Assembly: GCA_016711125.1 (NCBI GenBank)
Contig: JADJTQ010000006.1
Span: 310,001 to 374,000 of the forward strand
DNA: 64,000 bases
Direction: 5' to 3'
From: Saprospiraceae bacterium
GTDB taxonomy: Bacteria > Bacteroidota > Bacteroidia > Chitinophagales > Saprospiraceae
Positions 17,691-27,381 of the stretch are shown here, in pieces; position 1 is the first letter of the stretch, and every line of letters begins with the position of its first letter. A program made the translations under genes and the position numbers. Below the pieces are notes generated by a model. That model saw only the letters and a program-made list of their open reading frames with translations, ran no database searches and was not told where the DNA came from.

Positions 17691-17972
17691 AGAATTCTTG
17701 TGGTAGCAGAAGACCTAAAACGAGAATTAACCAAAGAACACCTCCAATGATCGCCAGGATCAATTGTCTTTGATTTAGCCGGGGTGATAAAATGGCTTGA
17801 TGATCATCGAAATGTTCAACTGCATAATTCATCGCTTCAATGGGTTGGATGAAACGAATCTGGATAGATTGTCAAGCACTTGAATGTCTGCATGAGGGAA
17901 TGCATTCCTGGGATGCAAAACCAGGTTAGAGCCGACAAAACCACAACCTCCAGTAACCAGAATCTTATTCAT
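17691..17972 (-). pseudogene. Chimeric remnant: epimerase N-terminus joined to a membrane-protein C-terminus
   Basis: From ATG 17972, MNKILVTGGCGFVGSNLVL then ADIQVLDNLSRF is the Rossmann start of a nucleotide-sugar epimerase/dehydratase (GxxGFVGSNL). About 40 residues in, the match ends. In another frame, RFIQPIEAMNYAVEHFDDHQAILSPRLNQR leads into a single strong membrane helix (LILAIIGGVLWLILVLGLLLP) and a stop at 17691. The two parts belong to different proteins, so a deletion has fused them. Non-functional. Confidence 0.62.
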
Positions 17973-18225
17973 AGACAGACTTCGAAGGAACTATTAATTC
18001 ATTCTGGCTAATATGGGAAAATGGTGTTAATAGTTTACGGTTAAGTTTGAGAATGCTACGTGTAGGCAACGTGAGTTGATCAGAAGCATAAAACCATCTG
18101 ATCAACTCCGATGCTGCGATGCAAAATGTGTTAGTCGAAAGCTCAGCCAGTCTCAATTGGGAGGATGAGTTCAATCTTCTGCGAAATGGACTTAGAGTCG
18201 TGGTTTCACAGAACCCTTATTTTTT

Positions 18226-18516
18226 CTATTTCTTAGCCATGGCATTTTTGACCAGACCAATGATCGCCATTAAGGCACCTCCTCCGACACCACCTCCAGC
18301 GACGTTGCCAATGATACTGCCAATGTCCAAACCAGTGTCTGCTCCACTGGCCATACCTATCATGCCCAGTAATTGACCCCCGAGGCCACCACCAAGAATA
18401 CCAGCAATAGAATTACCTAAAGTACCCAGCGATAGATTTTTCATAAGAGATCCCGCAAGGTTTCCGCCAGCCGCTCCACTTATTAGTTGAATGATTAATG
18501 GTAAAATACTTTCCAT
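18226..18516 (-). CDS. Small glycine-rich membrane-associated protein
   Basis: 96 residues, extremely rich in Gly, Ala, Leu and Ile with glycine-zipper spacing (ISGAAGGNLAG, AGILGGGLGGQLLGMIGMASG, GNVAGGGVGGGALM) and a short basic end (NAMAKK). Two or three segments could sit in a membrane. Homologous small proteins are common hypothetical proteins in Bacteroidota and Proteobacteria; no function is known to me. Encoded alone on the minus strand. Confidence 0.7.
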   Translation of the reverse strand: MESILPLIIQLISGAAGGNLAGSLMKNLSLGTLGNSIAGILGGGLGGQLLGMIGMASGADTGLDIGSIIGNVAGGGVGGGALMAIIGLVKNAMAKK

Positions 18517-18910
18517 GATATTGATTTTTTCGTTTCGAATCCGTCTTAAAGTTAACAGAAATTCCGGATGTATCCCGTACAGATCAACTCGATTGCCATA
18601 AGATGTTTTAATACATATGTAGTGTTGTAATTATGATTTTATTTTTACAAAAATTTCATAAACGTCTGATTATAAGGGTAATATGGAACATTGTATCTCT
18701 TCAAAATTAGAGGACGTCGTTCATAGCTAAAAATTAACACCTCACATCAAGATGGCGTCCATTTACATCATATTAAGAAAACCATAACAGCTTACCGGAT
18801 TGACCAGCCGTATAGTAGATGAGTCAACTTGTCAACTACATGTGATAAGTTGAAGCCGTAAAGAAGTTCTCCAAAATGAAAGATTAATTCTAAATCAAAA
18901 CGCTTATTGT
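18517..18910. other. Upstream region of the SusC operon
   Basis: About 390 bases, AT-rich, no ORF. It must carry the SusC operon promoter; no unambiguous TTTG/TAnnTTTG pair was picked out. Confidence 0.4.
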
Positions 18911-21900
18911 ATGAAAAAATACGTCCACGTATTTATCGTGTGCGTGCTCAGCCTGACTACAGCTCTTGCGCAACGCACTATTACCGGCACCATCACCGAC
19001 TCCGATGGAGAAGCCCTGATCGGGGCAAATATCATTGTAAAAGGTTCGTCGGTTGGAACCGCTTCTGATATCGATGGAACTTATGAGATTTCAGTTCCAG
19101 ATGGGGCAAAAATCCTGGTATTTAGCTATACCGGATTTAGTACTCAAGAACTTGAACTTGGAGTTTCAAATATGATTGATGTCACTTTGACGGAAGGACT
19201 TACCTTGTCAGAGGCGGTCGTCACTGCTTTGGGTATTGAAAAATCAGATCGCTCTGTGGGTTATGCGGTCGAGGAGGTAAAAGGAGATAAGGTCCAGCAA
19301 AAAGCAGAACCGGATATACTTCGATCTTTGTCTGGCAAAGTACCTGGAGTACAAATCTCCGGATCTTCAGGCGCACCAGGTAGTGCGACCCGCATTACAA
19401 TCCGAGGGGGCTCTTCTTTTCTGGGCAGTAATGATCCCCTTTTTATTGTCGATGGAATTCCGTTTGATAACACGCAGTATAGCAGTACCAACCAATTGAA
19501 CGGTGGAGCAGCTTATGGAAGTCCAATTGCCAATATTGATCCTAACAATATCGAAAGTATGTCCGTATTAAAGGGTGCAGCTGCAGCAGCACTGTATGGT
19601 TCGCGTGCATCTAACGGTGTGATCGTCATCACCACAAAAACTGGAAGTAGCAAATCTGGCATTAAAGGCACCGAGGTTTCTTTTTCTTCTTCCTATTCAG
19701 TTGAACAGATCACCGGTCTACCCGATTATCAAAATACGTATGGTAACGGGGCAGACTTTCTATATTCCAATTCTAATGGTTCATGGGGCCCCGCATTTTC
19801 CAGTTTAGACTCCTTTCCGACCTGGCCAAATTATACAGCTGTTTTTCCTGAATTGGGAGCCTGGTCACCATACGTGGCTCAACCAAATAATGTGAGCAAT
19901 CTTTTCAAAGACGGTCACGTTGTGGAAAACTCGGTTTCGATTAGTTCAGGTGGAGAGAATTCACGTATTGCAGCCACTTTTTCACATTTGGATCAGGATG
20001 GATATATTCCTTATTCCGGATTTGACCGGACATCTGTGAGTGTTGGATCAAGTGGTACTTTGGCAAATGGACTAATCATTAGTGGCAATTTAAGTTATAC
20101 CCGTAGCAATACCACTGGGCCGTTTTTTGGCGAAGCTGGATCATCATCACCTGATGCGGCATCATCATTTGCCCGGACACTTTGGTTGGGACGTACCTGG
20201 AATACTGACCTTCCTTTCGAAAATCCATCGAATGGTCTTAGTGTCTTTTATAATACGAATGCGATTGATCATCCACTCTGGTCTTGGAAACACAATGGCA
20301 TGGATGAGAGAACAGATAGAATTGGTGCCAAAATGAGTCTTGGTTATGACATTACCGACAACATTAATGTGACCTATGTGATCGGTACAAATCAATATAC
20401 GACCGGTCGTCAATTGGTTTGGGACATTGGGTCAACCGGTTATAGCAGGCAAGGTGCGATCATCAATGATGATATAAGTTTTGAGGAAATCGAATCTAAC
20501 TTGCTCTTAACTTTTGATGATAATATCTCAAACGATTTCAGCTTGAGAGCAACGATCGGACACAATCTCAATCAGCGTACAGTTGATCGTCAATCGGTGC
20601 TTGGGACCCAAATAATTTCTCCGGGTATTTATGATATTGACAATACCAACACACTAGTGCCAAACGGCGGTATCTATTCTAAAAGAAGATTAATCGGCGC
20701 TTTTTATGACGTTACGCTTGGTTACAATGACTATTTGTTTTTGAGTACGACTGGTCGAAATGATTGGTCGTCTACTCTTCCTGTTGATAATCGAAGTTTT
20801 TTCTATCCAAGTGTTTCATTATCCGCAGTATTGACCGAAGCACTTAATATTCAGAGCCGGGTATTGACCAATGCCAAATTAAGGGCCAGTTGGGCAAAAG
20901 TGGGAAATGATGCACCGGTATATTCATTGTCGAATACGTTTAATGTAAATCTTGGCGCCAATACCGGACTGATCGGATCAACGGCTGAAAGTGATTTTCC
21001 ATTTAATGGACAACCCGGCATTACCCAAAGCAACGTAGCATCGGATAATCAGTTGACACCTGAATTTACGACCGAAATAGAAGTAGGAGGTCGTTTGGAG
21101 TTTTTCTATGGAAGAATCGATCTTGATTTTAGTTTTTACAAACGAAATTCAACGGATCAAATTGCCAATATTTCGATTCCATCGGCTACTGGTTTTGAGC
21201 AACTCACCACCAATTTTGGAGACTTGCAAAATCAGGGAGTTGAAGTGGGACTACGACTAGTTCCTATTAAACTTAGAAATGGATTGACCTGGGATATCTA
21301 TGCCAATTTCACCAAGAATGAAAGTAAGGTTATTGAACTACTGGAGGGTGTGGAAAGGATCAATATCCGTAATTTATTTGGTGGTGGTATCCGGCCTGTG
21401 TTGGAAGTCGGCCAACCCTATGGCGCACTTTACGGCACTGTGACCGCAAGAGATGATGAAGGTAATTTATTGATTGACCCTAATAATGGTGCTCTTTTTC
21501 CTTCTTTGAAAGATAATGGATTTGGAATCATTGGAGATCCCAATCCTGATTTTACGCTAGGTCTTTCAAATACGGTTTCCTTCAAGAATTTCTCCTTATC
21601 TTTCTTAATTGATTACCGTCATGGAGGCGATTTCTATTCAACATCAGTTGAAAGACTTTTAGGCAGGGGAGTAGTAGCGGATACGGAAGATCGGGAACCA
21701 TCCAGAATAATACCGGGTGTTTTAGGTAATCCAAATACAGGTCTTCCACTTTTAGATGAAAATGGAAATAAAATTCCAAACACGATTCAGATTACCACAA
21801 ACGATTTGTTTTTTCAACCGGGAAATACTGCATCTTTCTTTATTAATGGTCAGGATGATGCCTCGGTATTTGATGGCACTGTGATACGTTTACGTGAGAT

Positions 21901-22129
21901 TAGTTTCGGTTACACATTTCCCAAAAAACTACTTAATAAGACACCATTTGGAAATGCCTCTCTGACTTTTACGGGCAGGAATTTATGGCACTTTGCTCCA
22001 AATATTCCACATTCCCTAAACCTTGATCCGGAAAGAAATGGTTTTGGTGCGACGAACACACAAGGAATTGAATATGCCACAGCACCGCAGTCTAAGCGAT
22101 ACGGTGTTAATCTCAATGTTACATTCTAA
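18911..22129 (+). CDS. SusC/RagA-family TonB-dependent outer-membrane transporter
   Basis: 1072 residues, full length. Signal peptide MKKYVHVFIVCVLSLTTALAQ, then a CarboxypepD-regulatory-like domain (about 22-100; RTITGTITDSDGEALIGANI), the TonB plug (about 115-245; SGKVPGVQISGSSGAPGSATR, DPLFIVDGIPFDN, and the SusC signature AAAALYGSRASNGVIVITTK), then a 22-strand barrel ending in the aromatic KRYGVNLNVTF. It forms the pore that, with its SusD lid, imports oligosaccharide or peptide ligands across the outer membrane using TonB energy. First gene of a locus with SusD (21 bp downstream), a lipoprotein and an arylsulfotransferase-like protein. The ligand is unknown; sulfated compounds are a guess from context. 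Confidence 0.96.
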   Translation: MKKYVHVFIVCVLSLTTALAQRTITGTITDSDGEALIGANIIVKGSSVGTASDIDGTYEISVPDGAKILVFSYTGFSTQELELGVSNMIDVTLTEGLTLSEAVVTALGIEKSDRSVGYAVEEVKGDKVQQKAEPDILRSLSGKVPGVQISGSSGAPGSATRITIRGGSSFLGSNDPLFIVDGIPFDNTQYSSTNQLNGGAAYGSPIANIDPNNIESMSVLKGAAAAALYGSRASNGVIVITTKTGSSKSGIKGTEVSFSSSYSVEQITGLPDYQNTYGNGADFLYSNSNGSWGPAFSSLDSFPTWPNYTAVFPELGAWSPYVAQPNNVSNLFKDGHVVENSVSISSGGENSRIAATFSHLDQDGYIPYSGFDRTSVSVGSSGTLANGLIISGNLSYTRSNTTGPFFGEAGSSSPDAASSFARTLWLGRTWNTDLPFENPSNGLSVFYNTNAIDHPLWSWKHNGMDERTDRIGAKMSLGYDITDNINVTYVIGTNQYTTGRQLVWDIGSTGYSRQGAIINDDISFEEIESNLLLTFDDNISNDFSLRATIGHNLNQRTVDRQSVLGTQIISPGIYDIDNTNTLVPNGGIYSKRRLIGAFYDVTLGYNDYLFLSTTGRNDWSSTLPVDNRSFFYPSVSLSAVLTEALNIQSRVLTNAKLRASWAKVGNDAPVYSLSNTFNVNLGANTGLIGSTAESDFPFNGQPGITQSNVASDNQLTPEFTTEIEVGGRLEFFYGRIDLDFSFYKRNSTDQIANISIPSATGFEQLTTNFGDLQNQGVEVGLRLVPIKLRNGLTWDIYANFTKNESKVIELLEGVERINIRNLFGGGIRPVLEVGQPYGALYGTVTARDDEGNLLIDPNNGALFPSLKDNGFGIIGDPNPDFTLGLSNTVSFKNFSLSFLIDYRHGGDFYSTSVERLLGRGVVADTEDREPSRIIPGVLGNPNTGLPLLDENGNKIPNTIQITTNDLFFQPGNTASFFINGQDDASVFDGTVIRLREISFGYTFPKKLLNKTPFGNASLTFTGRNLWHFAPNIPHSLNLDPERNGFGATNTQGIEYATAPQSKRYGVNLNVTF

Positions 22130-22150
22130 AAAAGAGAAAATGAAAAAATA

Positions 22151-23794
22151 ATGAATCGCTTAAAAATAATCCTGCTGACAGGAGTAATTTTCTGTTCTTC
22201 CTGTAGCGAAGATTTCTTTGATATCAATGATGACCCTAATAACCCAACAACAGCGGCGCTTAGTCAATTATTGACGAATTCGCAAGTGGCGATTACCGGA
22301 GCTACCGGACTTTCAACCACAGGCCTTAGCTCTCATTTGAGTGTTTTTATGCATCAGACGGTTCGTCGGGGAGATCCCGACCGATATGGTACACTAGGTA
22401 ATAGTTTCATGGTGAATGCTTGCTGGCAGCAATTATATGATATCGCTTTGCAAGACCTAAATGTGCTGATTCAATCTGCCGAAAATGTGCCCGAAGGCCA
22501 GGTACCCAATCTCGAATACGTTGGAGTGGCTAAGTTGATGAAAGCTTATGCCTATAGTGTGATTGTCGATGTTTGGGGTGATGTGCCATTCAGTGAAGCG
22601 CATAATTTGGCCGAATTTCAAAATCCCAAATTTGATGATGATGCCGAGATTTATCCTCAATTGCTTGCCATGATAGATGAAGGCATTGTCAATATTGAAA
22701 ACTCTACCGCAGCAGAGGTTTTAAAGCCGGCTTCCGATGATTTGATTTACGGTGGAAATAATAGTCGATGGATTAAATTTGGCAAGACCCTAAAACTCCG
22801 GCTCTTAAATCAGGTGAGAATGGTCAATGTGATTGGCGATGCGGAATCCCAGATTCGAGCTTTGTTGGCTGAGGGGACTTTAATTAATTCAAGCGCCGAT
22901 GATTTTCAGTTAATGTACGGATCTTCCATATCACCTGACAACCGGCACAATGCCTTCGTCATTGATTATGCCAGTCAGACCAAAACCTATTATATCAGTC
23001 CGTGGTTTTGGGACGTCATGAAGGGAAATAATCCGGACATTTTGACCGGAGTTGTTGATCCACGGGTACCTTATTATTTTCATAAACAATTGGTTGCTGG
23101 CGAGGCACCACAAAATCCCGCTGAGCGGTTGGATGCCGACGGGTTTTTAAGTATACATTTCGGCAGTAGTGGTCCCAACCAGGCTCAGGCACAGGATGTT
23201 TCACAAACAGTCTTAGGTATTTATCCCACTGGCGGATGGTATGATGATGAATCGGGCAGGACAGTGACTTCCAGTACCGGGACCGGGGTTGCGCCTGAGC
23301 GCATGTTGACTTATTATACTCGGCTCTTTATCGAGGCTGAATTGGCGTTGGACGGAATTACCGACGGTGATGCCCGTGATCTTTTGAGTCAAGCTATTAC
23401 CGCTTCTTTTAAGAAGGTCAATCAAGTTGTAGCTGGTACCGGAACCGCACAAGCAGTACCCATGATCGCCAATGAAGATATTGACGCTTATATCGAAAAA
23501 GTACTTCTCGAATATGATGCTGGAGATAGCGAACGGAAATTGGAGACTATTCTGACTCAGAAATGGATTGCCGGTTTTGGCAACGGAATTGACGCCTACA
23601 ACGATTATCGCAGGAGGGGTTATCCTGCCATTTTCGACCCGAATACCGATACTGGAATATATTCAATTTTTACATCTTCTTCTACTCCATTTTTAGTTTC
23701 GTTGCCATGGAGAGCAGAAGATCTAAATCTAAATCGAAATGCACCTCCTCAAAAGAGTCCTACTACTGACCGGGTATTTTGGGACCCTAATTAA
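22151..23794 (+). CDS. SusD/RagB-family surface lipoprotein (SusD-like_2 type)
   Basis: 547 residues with a lipoprotein signal (LLTGVIFCSSC, Cys about 18) followed by SEDFFDINDDPNNPT, the start typical of the SusD-like_2 group. TPR-like helices and AYAYSVIVDVWGDVPFSEA, ELALDGIT and the C-terminal NAPPQKSPTTDRVFWDPN complete the family picture. It caps the SusC barrel and binds ligand at the cell surface. 21 bp separate it from SusC, so both are co-transcribed. Confidence 0.95.
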   Translation: MNRLKIILLTGVIFCSSCSEDFFDINDDPNNPTTAALSQLLTNSQVAITGATGLSTTGLSSHLSVFMHQTVRRGDPDRYGTLGNSFMVNACWQQLYDIALQDLNVLIQSAENVPEGQVPNLEYVGVAKLMKAYAYSVIVDVWGDVPFSEAHNLAEFQNPKFDDDAEIYPQLLAMIDEGIVNIENSTAAEVLKPASDDLIYGGNNSRWIKFGKTLKLRLLNQVRMVNVIGDAESQIRALLAEGTLINSSADDFQLMYGSSISPDNRHNAFVIDYASQTKTYYISPWFWDVMKGNNPDILTGVVDPRVPYYFHKQLVAGEAPQNPAERLDADGFLSIHFGSSGPNQAQAQDVSQTVLGIYPTGGWYDDESGRTVTSSTGTGVAPERMLTYYTRLFIEAELALDGITDGDARDLLSQAITASFKKVNQVVAGTGTAQAVPMIANEDIDAYIEKVLLEYDAGDSERKLETILTQKWIAGFGNGIDAYNDYRRRGYPAIFDPNTDTGIYSIFTSSSTPFLVSLPWRAEDLNLNRNAPPQKSPTTDRVFWDPN

Positions 23795-23830
23795 TACTTT
23801 CCTTTTTAATCACAATAGATTTAGACTAAC

Positions 23831-24817
23831 ATGAAAAATATATTATATAGTATTTTTATTCTCAGCCTGGTGATAAGCAGTGGATGTGTCGACGACGATA
23901 GATTATTTTCGTTAGATGACTTCCCAAAAGGCGCATTGCCAAACTTTTCTCAAGGAGCCAATGACGATGGTTTCATCGGTCTCGGAAAGGCAGCTAATTT
24001 TAACATGGAGATTGCGGTTGATTTTAGTAATAATCTGACGCAAAGTGCTGACGGTAAAACCCCGGGCTCTGGTCGCACAACCACTAATCTTGAATTTGCG
24101 GATGTCAGTTCTCTGGATATTGAAGTAATGTGGACAGATGCATCATCAGGAAATAGCTACACAGGTGTGGTAGGAAGTACTTCTTCCTGGCCGGCCGTTC
24201 TTTCATTTTCGGGTATGGATATCGTTAATGCCATCACTGAATTGACCTCTCCTGATTCTCTCAAACTTGGAGACATCATCACCGTGGCCGGTGGCGTCCG
24301 TTTTGCTGATGGCCGACATTCTCCGGCATTTGTACCCAATGCTTCCGGACAGCCCGTATTGGCTTATAGTCCGAGTTATTTTAATCATCCGGGATACACG
24401 GCTTTATTGCGTTATTCGGTTAATTGTGTCTCTGAATTGGGCGTCGAAGTTGAGTATGAGGTGTTGGAGGCAGTTGATGTCTACGGCGGCCCAACACCGT
24501 TAACCTCCGGAACCTTTACCTGGGTTACTAATGCCAATGGTAACTATACCTGGACTTCCTATTCTTTCGGTACTTACCAGAATGCTTACGGCTGCTGTGA
24601 ACAAGCTGCCGGCTCAGCCCTGAGGATTACCGATTTATGCGATGACTTGAGTATTTCTGCTGCGGACGGTTATGGCTGTGCTTGGGATCTCATTGTCGAT
24701 GAAGTTAGTGGCTCCGTCCTTACAGTAACACTGTCGGGTGCCAATGGTGGTTGTTTTGATCATGTCACCGTAAAGATGACCCGTACCGATGGTCTTGATT
24801 GGCCTGCACTGTACTAA
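23831..24817 (+). CDS. Surface lipoprotein of a SusCD locus, unknown fold
   Basis: 328 residues with a lipoprotein signal peptide ending LVISSGC followed by VDDD, an acidic +2 to +4 stretch like the surface-export signals of Bacteroidota lipoproteins. The mature part is beta-rich with SSLDIEVMWTD, TVAGGVRFADGRHSPAFVPN and a cysteine-rich C-terminal half (YGCCEQAAG, LCDD, GCAWDL, GGCFDHVTVKM). I recognise the position (third gene after SusC and SusD, often a ligand-binding SusE/F-like accessory lipoprotein) but not the family. Start ATG 23831, 36 bp after SusD. Confidence 0.75.
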   Translation: MKNILYSIFILSLVISSGCVDDDRLFSLDDFPKGALPNFSQGANDDGFIGLGKAANFNMEIAVDFSNNLTQSADGKTPGSGRTTTNLEFADVSSLDIEVMWTDASSGNSYTGVVGSTSSWPAVLSFSGMDIVNAITELTSPDSLKLGDIITVAGGVRFADGRHSPAFVPNASGQPVLAYSPSYFNHPGYTALLRYSVNCVSELGVEVEYEVLEAVDVYGGPTPLTSGTFTWVTNANGNYTWTSYSFGTYQNAYGCCEQAAGSALRITDLCDDLSISAADGYGCAWDLIVDEVSGSVLTVTLSGANGGCFDHVTVKMTRTDGLDWPALY

Positions 24818-24901
24818 TAATCGCTAGTAAAGAAATTCTTGACCTGAAAAAATCAAATCTCCGATGGGGTGCAATGTAAGGTTATTGAACTGAGTTGAGA
24901 G

Positions 24902-24917
24902 GGGGGCTTTTGCCCCC
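24902..24917 (+). terminator. Possible terminator hairpin after the SusCD lipoprotein
   Basis: GGGGGC-TTTT-GCCCCC, a perfect 6-bp GC stem, followed by AGCTTTTG, not a full T-run. Could attenuate transcription between the SusCD genes and the arylsulfotransferase gene. Confidence 0.4.
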
Positions 24918-24938
24918 AGCTTTTGTACCATTGTTACT

Positions 24939-26609
24939 ATGATCCGACAGTTGAAAAAATCCCACTGGGGCATAAATCTTTCCGTTAGCGATGTCCTGAT
25001 GGTAATGCTCGCCATGTTTTTTTTTATACCACCATTTTTCGGACAAATAAATACCATTGTCCTTATTAAAAATGAACTGAATGATGATGGATTAATTTTG
25101 TTTACACCACTGAGTCACAAGTTTACGTATCTGATCAATCGTAAGGGTCAGGAAGTGCATCGGTGGGAGAGCGAATTTGTTCCCGGAATGACAGCATATC
25201 TTGCTGATGACGGTACTCTATTTCGGGCCGGCAGGGTTACCGATGATACCTACATCAATAGTGGCGGGGCTGGAGGAATTATCGAACAATTTGATTGGGG
25301 TGGAAATGTGATCTGGCGGTTCCACTATTCGTCACCAGCAGTACGACAGCATCATGATTTTGAGCTGTTACCAAATGGAAATCTCTTAATAGTCGCATGG
25401 GAAAAAAAATCAAAAGATCAGGCTATTGATGCTGGCCGGGATCCGGGGGCTATCGCTGCTGACCAGTTGTGGCCAGATCATTTAATTGAAATTAAGCCAG
25501 CACCAGAAGGCGGCGGAGAGGTGGTTTGGCAATGGCACGTTTGGGATCATTTAATTCAGGATTATAACCCGGCTAAAGAAAACTTTGGAGTCATAAATGA
25601 GCATCCGGGTTTAATCAATTTAAATCACTATCAAAATTCAATTGCCGATTGGATTCATGGCAATGCATTGGAATACAATGCCGCACTTGATCAGGTGATG
25701 TTTAGTAGTCGTGGATTTAATGAACTCTGGATTATTGATCATAGCACAAATACCGACCAGGCTCGTACGAGTCAGGGAGGTAGATCTGGCAGAGGTGGTG
25801 AGCTATTGTGGCGGTGGGGAAATCCCAGAGCTTATGGCAAAGGTACTGAAGAAGATCAATGGTTATTTGGTCAGCATGGAATTCATTGGAAATGGGTTTC
25901 TGGAAACGATGCTAGTCAGGTGCACATCTACAATAATGGAAACGGACGCACACCAGTGATTTATTCGACCATAGAGACAGTGGAAATTAGCCCGGATGTA
26001 TCAAGACGTTACCCAACTAATACTGAAGGAGTTTATTTACCGGAATCTCCCAGACGGACTTTTTATCCCAATGATAATCTTTCGATTTATGCACCACTCT
26101 TTTCAAATGTGATTGGGATGGACGATGATCATTTGTTGTTGTGTGTCGGACCAAGAGGCACCTTTATTGAATATGACCAAGTAGGTGATGAGGTTTGGAG
26201 ATATATTAGCCCAGTCACGGAAACCGGGAGAATTCTTACACAAGGGGATCCGATTGGAGACCATCAGGCATCACTTAATTCCGTGTTTAGTCTCCAGTAT
26301 TATCCCCGGTCATTCTCTGGGTTTAAGAACAGAGATTTAACGCCAAAAGGAGTAATTGAGTTGGAGCAAACGACCTCCTACGAGGAGGCAGCATTCCACT
26401 TGAAAATCTACCCTAATCCAGTAAGTAGTACCTTATATCTGGAAAGCGAACTACCGCTAAAGAGAATACAAATGATCGATATGCGAGGGCTGATTGTCTC
26501 TGATCAGATGCACGCGACCACAACTGTAGATGTACGATTTTATACTCCTGGAATATATTGGTGTATAATTAATGAACAATTCACCTATAAAATTCTAATC
26601 ATCCGATGA
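24939..26609 (+). CDS. Arylsulfotransferase (ASST)-family secreted protein with T9SS sorting domain
   Basis: 556 residues. A hydrophobic N-terminal export segment (LMVMLAMFFFIPPFFG, about 22-37) is followed by a six-bladed ASST propeller: TYLINRKGQEVHRWESE, VRQHHDFELLPNGNLLI, ADWIHGNALEYNAALDQVMFSS, HGIHWKWV and DEVWRY. The histidines in the HHDFELLPNGN and WIHGNALEY blocks match the conserved ASST histidines. ASST enzymes move sulfate between aryl donors and phenol acceptors without PAPS. The last 75 residues (FHLKIYPNPVSSTLYLES to FTYKILIIR) are a type-A T9SS C-terminal domain, so the protein is secreted or surface-attached. The stop overlaps the next ATG by four bases. Confidence 0.87.
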   Translation: MIRQLKKSHWGINLSVSDVLMVMLAMFFFIPPFFGQINTIVLIKNELNDDGLILFTPLSHKFTYLINRKGQEVHRWESEFVPGMTAYLADDGTLFRAGRVTDDTYINSGGAGGIIEQFDWGGNVIWRFHYSSPAVRQHHDFELLPNGNLLIVAWEKKSKDQAIDAGRDPGAIAADQLWPDHLIEIKPAPEGGGEVVWQWHVWDHLIQDYNPAKENFGVINEHPGLINLNHYQNSIADWIHGNALEYNAALDQVMFSSRGFNELWIIDHSTNTDQARTSQGGRSGRGGELLWRWGNPRAYGKGTEEDQWLFGQHGIHWKWVSGNDASQVHIYNNGNGRTPVIYSTIETVEISPDVSRRYPTNTEGVYLPESPRRTFYPNDNLSIYAPLFSNVIGMDDDHLLLCVGPRGTFIEYDQVGDEVWRYISPVTETGRILTQGDPIGDHQASLNSVFSLQYYPRSFSGFKNRDLTPKGVIELEQTTSYEEAAFHLKIYPNPVSSTLYLESELPLKRIQMIDMRGLIVSDQMHATTTVDVRFYTPGIYWCIINEQFTYKILIIR

Positions 26610-27300
26610 GACATTTAATTGCTATTGGCTTAATCATCTTTTCCAATCTACTTACAGCTCAGCAAGAAAATCTTAAACCGACCCTAATTGATACTACGGA
26701 CCCAACCCGTTGGCTTTACTTAACGCCTGATACAAGTCCTGGGTTGGTTGGTGACCAATATTTGTTTAAGGAGTGGCAAGTTGCCAAAATTGTATTCCAA
26801 AAAATGTGGTCAAACAGGGTCTTTTGGTCAATTATAACCTTGAAGATGAAGAACTAGAGATAGCGACTTCGGAGGGTATTAAAATTGTTCCTGAAGGACT
26901 GATTCTATCTTGGGAAACAGGCAATAAAACTTTTCGTGCCCTATTTGATTTTGATAATGCCTGCCTACCGAAAGGTAAAAAATATGCTCAAATGCTCATC
27001 GATAGTAATAATGCTATGCTGTTGAAAGCCACGGATCTGAAAAAACGGAATCCGTCTTATAATGAAAAATTAGGTATTGGGGACAATAACTACCGCTATA
27101 TGAAATCCTCTCGTTTGTTGCTTCTTAAAAACAATAGATGTGAAGAGGTCAGTGGAAGTGACTCAAAACGTGAAAAGCTATTCATTGATTTTTTTGGAAA
27201 TCAGCGAATCACTAAAATAATAGATGAACAAAAACTCGATTTGAAATCGGAAAAGGATTTGATCAGACTGATCGAGCAGGAGTCACACAACAATCTATAA
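26606..27300 (+). CDS. Exported protein of unknown function, single frameshift
   Basis: Starts in an ATGA overlap with the ASST stop. Signal peptide MRHLIAIGLIIFSNLLTAQ, then WLYLTPDTSPGLVGDQYLFKEW. The frame breaks in the A6 run at 26799-26804; one more A continues as FQKNVVKQGLLVNYNLEDEELEI and the rest to 27300 (IVPEGLILSWETGNKTFRALF, GIGDNNYRYMKSSRLLLLKNNRC), giving about 231 residues. It looks like a periplasmic, beta-rich protein. Family not recognised. Since codon content is good on both sides, the break may be a base-calling error. The coupling to the ASST gene suggests shared function. Confidence 0.65.
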
Positions 27301-27381
27301 GTTCCCATTGAAAATGGAATTAGTCTTGCATTTGATTCCAGGATTATATTTAATAACTTGGAAGGCCAAAAGTGAAATTCC

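Noticed and set aside
18119..18376. 85-codon plus-strand proline-rich ORF
   Set aside because: Antisense of the glycine-rich small protein, which has the better start and family resemblance.
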